From Clostridium sp. UBA6758 (GTDB lineage: Bacteria > Bacillota > Clostridia > Clostridiales > Clostridiaceae): a stretch of DNA of 9,211 bases. The DNA lies in the NCBI GenBank assembly GCA_002453475.1, contig DKGY01000089.1:1-9211 (forward strand), read 5' to 3'. Both the position numbers and the translations under genes were made by a program. Under the pieces are notes generated by a model, which worked only from the letters and a program-made list of their open reading frames with translations, was not told the DNA's origin and ran no database searches. Positions 7,595-9,211 of the stretch are shown here, piece after piece (positions within the stretch are counted from its first letter, which is position 1; the number at the start of each line of letters is the position of its first letter).

Positions 7595-8866
7595 TTGAGT
7601 TTGTTTAGCAAGTCTAAGGTAAATAAGAGTGAAGAGTTAAAGAATAAGGAAATTCAAGTAAATATAGATAATAGCACCTTATTAAATAAGGAAGGTTATC
7701 ATAAAGGCATTGATGTTGAAAATTCTAAGAAGGAATCTATATGGAACAGGGATATAAGGTTACAAGATTTTAAGTTTAAAAAAATAAAAAAAGTTAATGA
7801 TGATAAACCTGCTAAACCTAAGAGTATAAAACTTGTAAGTCTTGATATAGGATCCAAAGATATAAAAATAGTTGAGGGACAAGTTAAGAATGGAAAAATA
7901 AAGGTTTATAGCATGAGTAAAATAAAATCTCCAGAGGACATTATCCAAGATGGAGAACTTTACAACGAAGATTCCATTTTACTTAAATTAAAGGAGGAAA
8001 TGAAAAGTTCAGGGATGAAATCTAAGAATATAGCTATGGTTTCTTCCTCATCTACAATTATAAGTAGAGAGCTTATAGTTCCTTATGTGGAGAATAGTGA
8101 AGAATTAAGAACTTTAGTTAATTATGAAATAGAGCAATTTTTAGCTATAAATTTAAATAATTATGTAATTCAATTTATGAGTTTGGAAGAAGTTATAGTG
8201 GATAGTGTTAGGAAACAAAAAATATTTACTATTATATATCCAAAGAATCTTATTGATTCCTATAGAAACTTAGTTGAAAAGCTACTTGTAAATCCATATT
8301 CCTTAGATATAACAAATAACTCCATAAGAAAGCTTAGTAGTATTGCAGAGATATACAATGTGGATTTAATAAAGAAAGAAGAATCTGTATTGTATTTAGA
8401 CTTAGGTCATAAAAATATAAACTTATCTATAGTTAATAATAACAAATTAGAGTTTATAAGAGTTATACCAATTGGTGGAATAGAGATAGATAAGTTTATT
8501 GTTGATTTAAATGGAATATCCATGGAGGAAGCAGAGGAAGTAAAGAAGACTCAGGTTGAAGTAGGAAAGCATAGAAAAGAAAATGAACTTAATGACGGAG
8601 TGGTAGAAGTTATAGAAGGCTGGCTAGATGATTTAAACAGAATAATACAGTTCTATACTAATAAAAGTAATGGGAAAAAGATTAATCATATATATTTATA
8701 CGGTGGAACTTCCAAGCTGAAGGGAATAGATGAATATATAGCCTTAAAGACTGGGATAGAAACTACAAAAATCATTACAGTTAACAATATAGAATTTGAT
8801 AGAAATATAAATACAACAACTATTGAAGAATATGTTAATGCATTAGGTGCATTAATAAGATTGTAG
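7595..8866 (+). CDS. pilM: Type IV pilus assembly protein PilM (actin-like ATPase), 423 aa
   Basis: PilM is a cytoplasmic FtsA/actin-fold protein that binds the N-terminal tail of PilN and links the motor to the membrane alignment complex. Family motifs are in place: phosphate-1 VSLDIGSKDIKIVEG (about 81-95), the YEIEQFLA segment (about 177-184), phosphate-2 LYLDLGHKNINLSIV (about 266-280) and the adenosine motif IYLYGGTSKLKG (about 366-377). The start is TTG at 7595 by ribosome-binding-site spacing, giving MSLFSKSKVNKSEEL. Family members usually reach the phosphate-1 motif within the first 10-20 residues. Here a Lys/Asn/Glu-rich, apparently disordered extension of about 75 residues precedes it. 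It is 8 bp from pilN, so the two are cotranscribed and probably translationally coupled. The ATPase fold call is firm and the pilus role rests on context. Confidence 0.9.
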   Translation: MSLFSKSKVNKSEELKNKEIQVNIDNSTLLNKEGYHKGIDVENSKKESIWNRDIRLQDFKFKKIKKVNDDKPAKPKSIKLVSLDIGSKDIKIVEGQVKNGKIKVYSMSKIKSPEDIIQDGELYNEDSILLKLKEEMKSSGMKSKNIAMVSSSSTIISRELIVPYVENSEELRTLVNYEIEQFLAINLNNYVIQFMSLEEVIVDSVRKQKIFTIIYPKNLIDSYRNLVEKLLVNPYSLDITNNSIRKLSSIAEIYNVDLIKKEESVLYLDLGHKNINLSIVNNNKLEFIRVIPIGGIEIDKFIVDLNGISMEEAEEVKKTQVEVGKHRKENELNDGVVEVIEGWLDDLNRIIQFYTNKSNGKKINHIYLYGGTSKLKGIDEYIALKTGIETTKIITVNNIEFDRNINTTTIEEYVNALGALIRL

Positions 8867-8874
8867 GTGAGATT

Positions 8875-9211
8875 ATGAATGATTTGAATTTTTTTTATGT
8901 GGATACAAATAAAGAAAGTGATGCAGAAGTAAAGAAAGCCATTTTTAGTGCGGCAGCTATAGTTGGTGTAGGTATTATAGGAACATTAGCATTTAATGCC
9001 TTTGGAATTTATAGAGCTGAAAGTTCAGTAAGCAATCTTAATAATAAAATCAATGAAGAAGCTTTTGTAGAAAGTTATAAAGAAAGCTTAGCTGCAGCTA
9101 CAGAGAAAGAAACCTTTTCTACCTATAACAGTAAGCTAAATGAAATCTTCCATGGCATAACTGATAGAAATAAATTGAGTCCTGAGTTTATAGAGGAGAT
9201 AAACTATACCC
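8875..9211 (+). CDS. pilN: PilN-like pilus assembly membrane protein, 5' part (cut by the window end)
   Basis: The frame is open from ATG 8875 to the window edge, 112 codons with no stop. The N-terminus is MNDLNFFYVDTNKES, a short cytoplasmic tail, followed by one membrane helix (about 22-45) and an extended, helix-forming region to the edge. This bitopic layout right after pilM is that of PilN, which anchors PilM by its N-terminal tail and pairs with PilO outside the membrane. The usual INLLP-type tail motif is not clearly present, so the assignment leans on topology and position. The ribosome binding site AGGTGAG (8865-8871) overlaps the pilM stop codon and sits unusually close to the ATG. 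pilO would be expected downstream. Confidence 0.8.
   Translation, partial: MNDLNFFYVDTNKESDAEVKKAIFSAAAIVGVGIIGTLAFNAFGIYRAESSVSNLNNKINEEAFVESYKESLAAATEKETFSTYNSKLNEIFHGITDRNKLSPEFIEEINYT

Overview
The window looks like a chromosomal stretch from a low-GC, Gram-positive anaerobe, most likely Clostridium in the broad sense. The grounds are strongly AT-rich DNA, AGGAGG-type ribosome binding sites, a clostridial-type GroEL, a class II c-di-GMP riboswitch and a Gram-positive-style type IV pilus (T4P) locus. I cannot name the species from sequence alone.

Layout. Positions 1-182 hold a hairpin-bearing, mobile-element-like segment, with no groES end where one would be expected. A complete groEL (183-1811) follows, closed by an intrinsic terminator (1835-1868). 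A T4P operon starts after it: candidate promoter (1925-1953), c-di-GMP-II aptamer (2031-2103) overlapping a terminator (2094-2127), then pilD prepilin peptidase, pilB assembly ATPase and pilC platform protein. A 137-bp leader with a possible pseudoknot comes next, then pilA major pilin and a terminator-like hairpin (6593-6627). About 950 bp without a gene follow (6628-7594), carrying AT-rich TAGTT repeats and two tandem ~97-102-bp structured repeats. The window ends with pilM (TTG start) and a truncated pilN.

How the genes work together. PilD would process and N-methylate the PilA prepilin. PilB would power pilin polymerisation through the PilC platform, and PilM with PilN would couple the cytoplasmic motor to the membrane complex. 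No retraction ATPase (PilT) is in the window. The leader architecture predicts an ON switch: ligand-stabilised P1 uses the same bases as the 5' arm of the terminator, so c-di-GMP should let transcription run into pilD-pilB-pilC-pilA. PilB also carries an MshEN-type N-terminus, so c-di-GMP may act a second time on the motor protein.

Least explained parts. These are the tandem structured repeats at 7103-7302, whose two copies show compensatory base changes in a hairpin; the pseudoknot-capable pilA leader at 5960-6028; and a patch of different codon usage running from the 3' end of pilC through the leader into the first ~50 codons of pilA.
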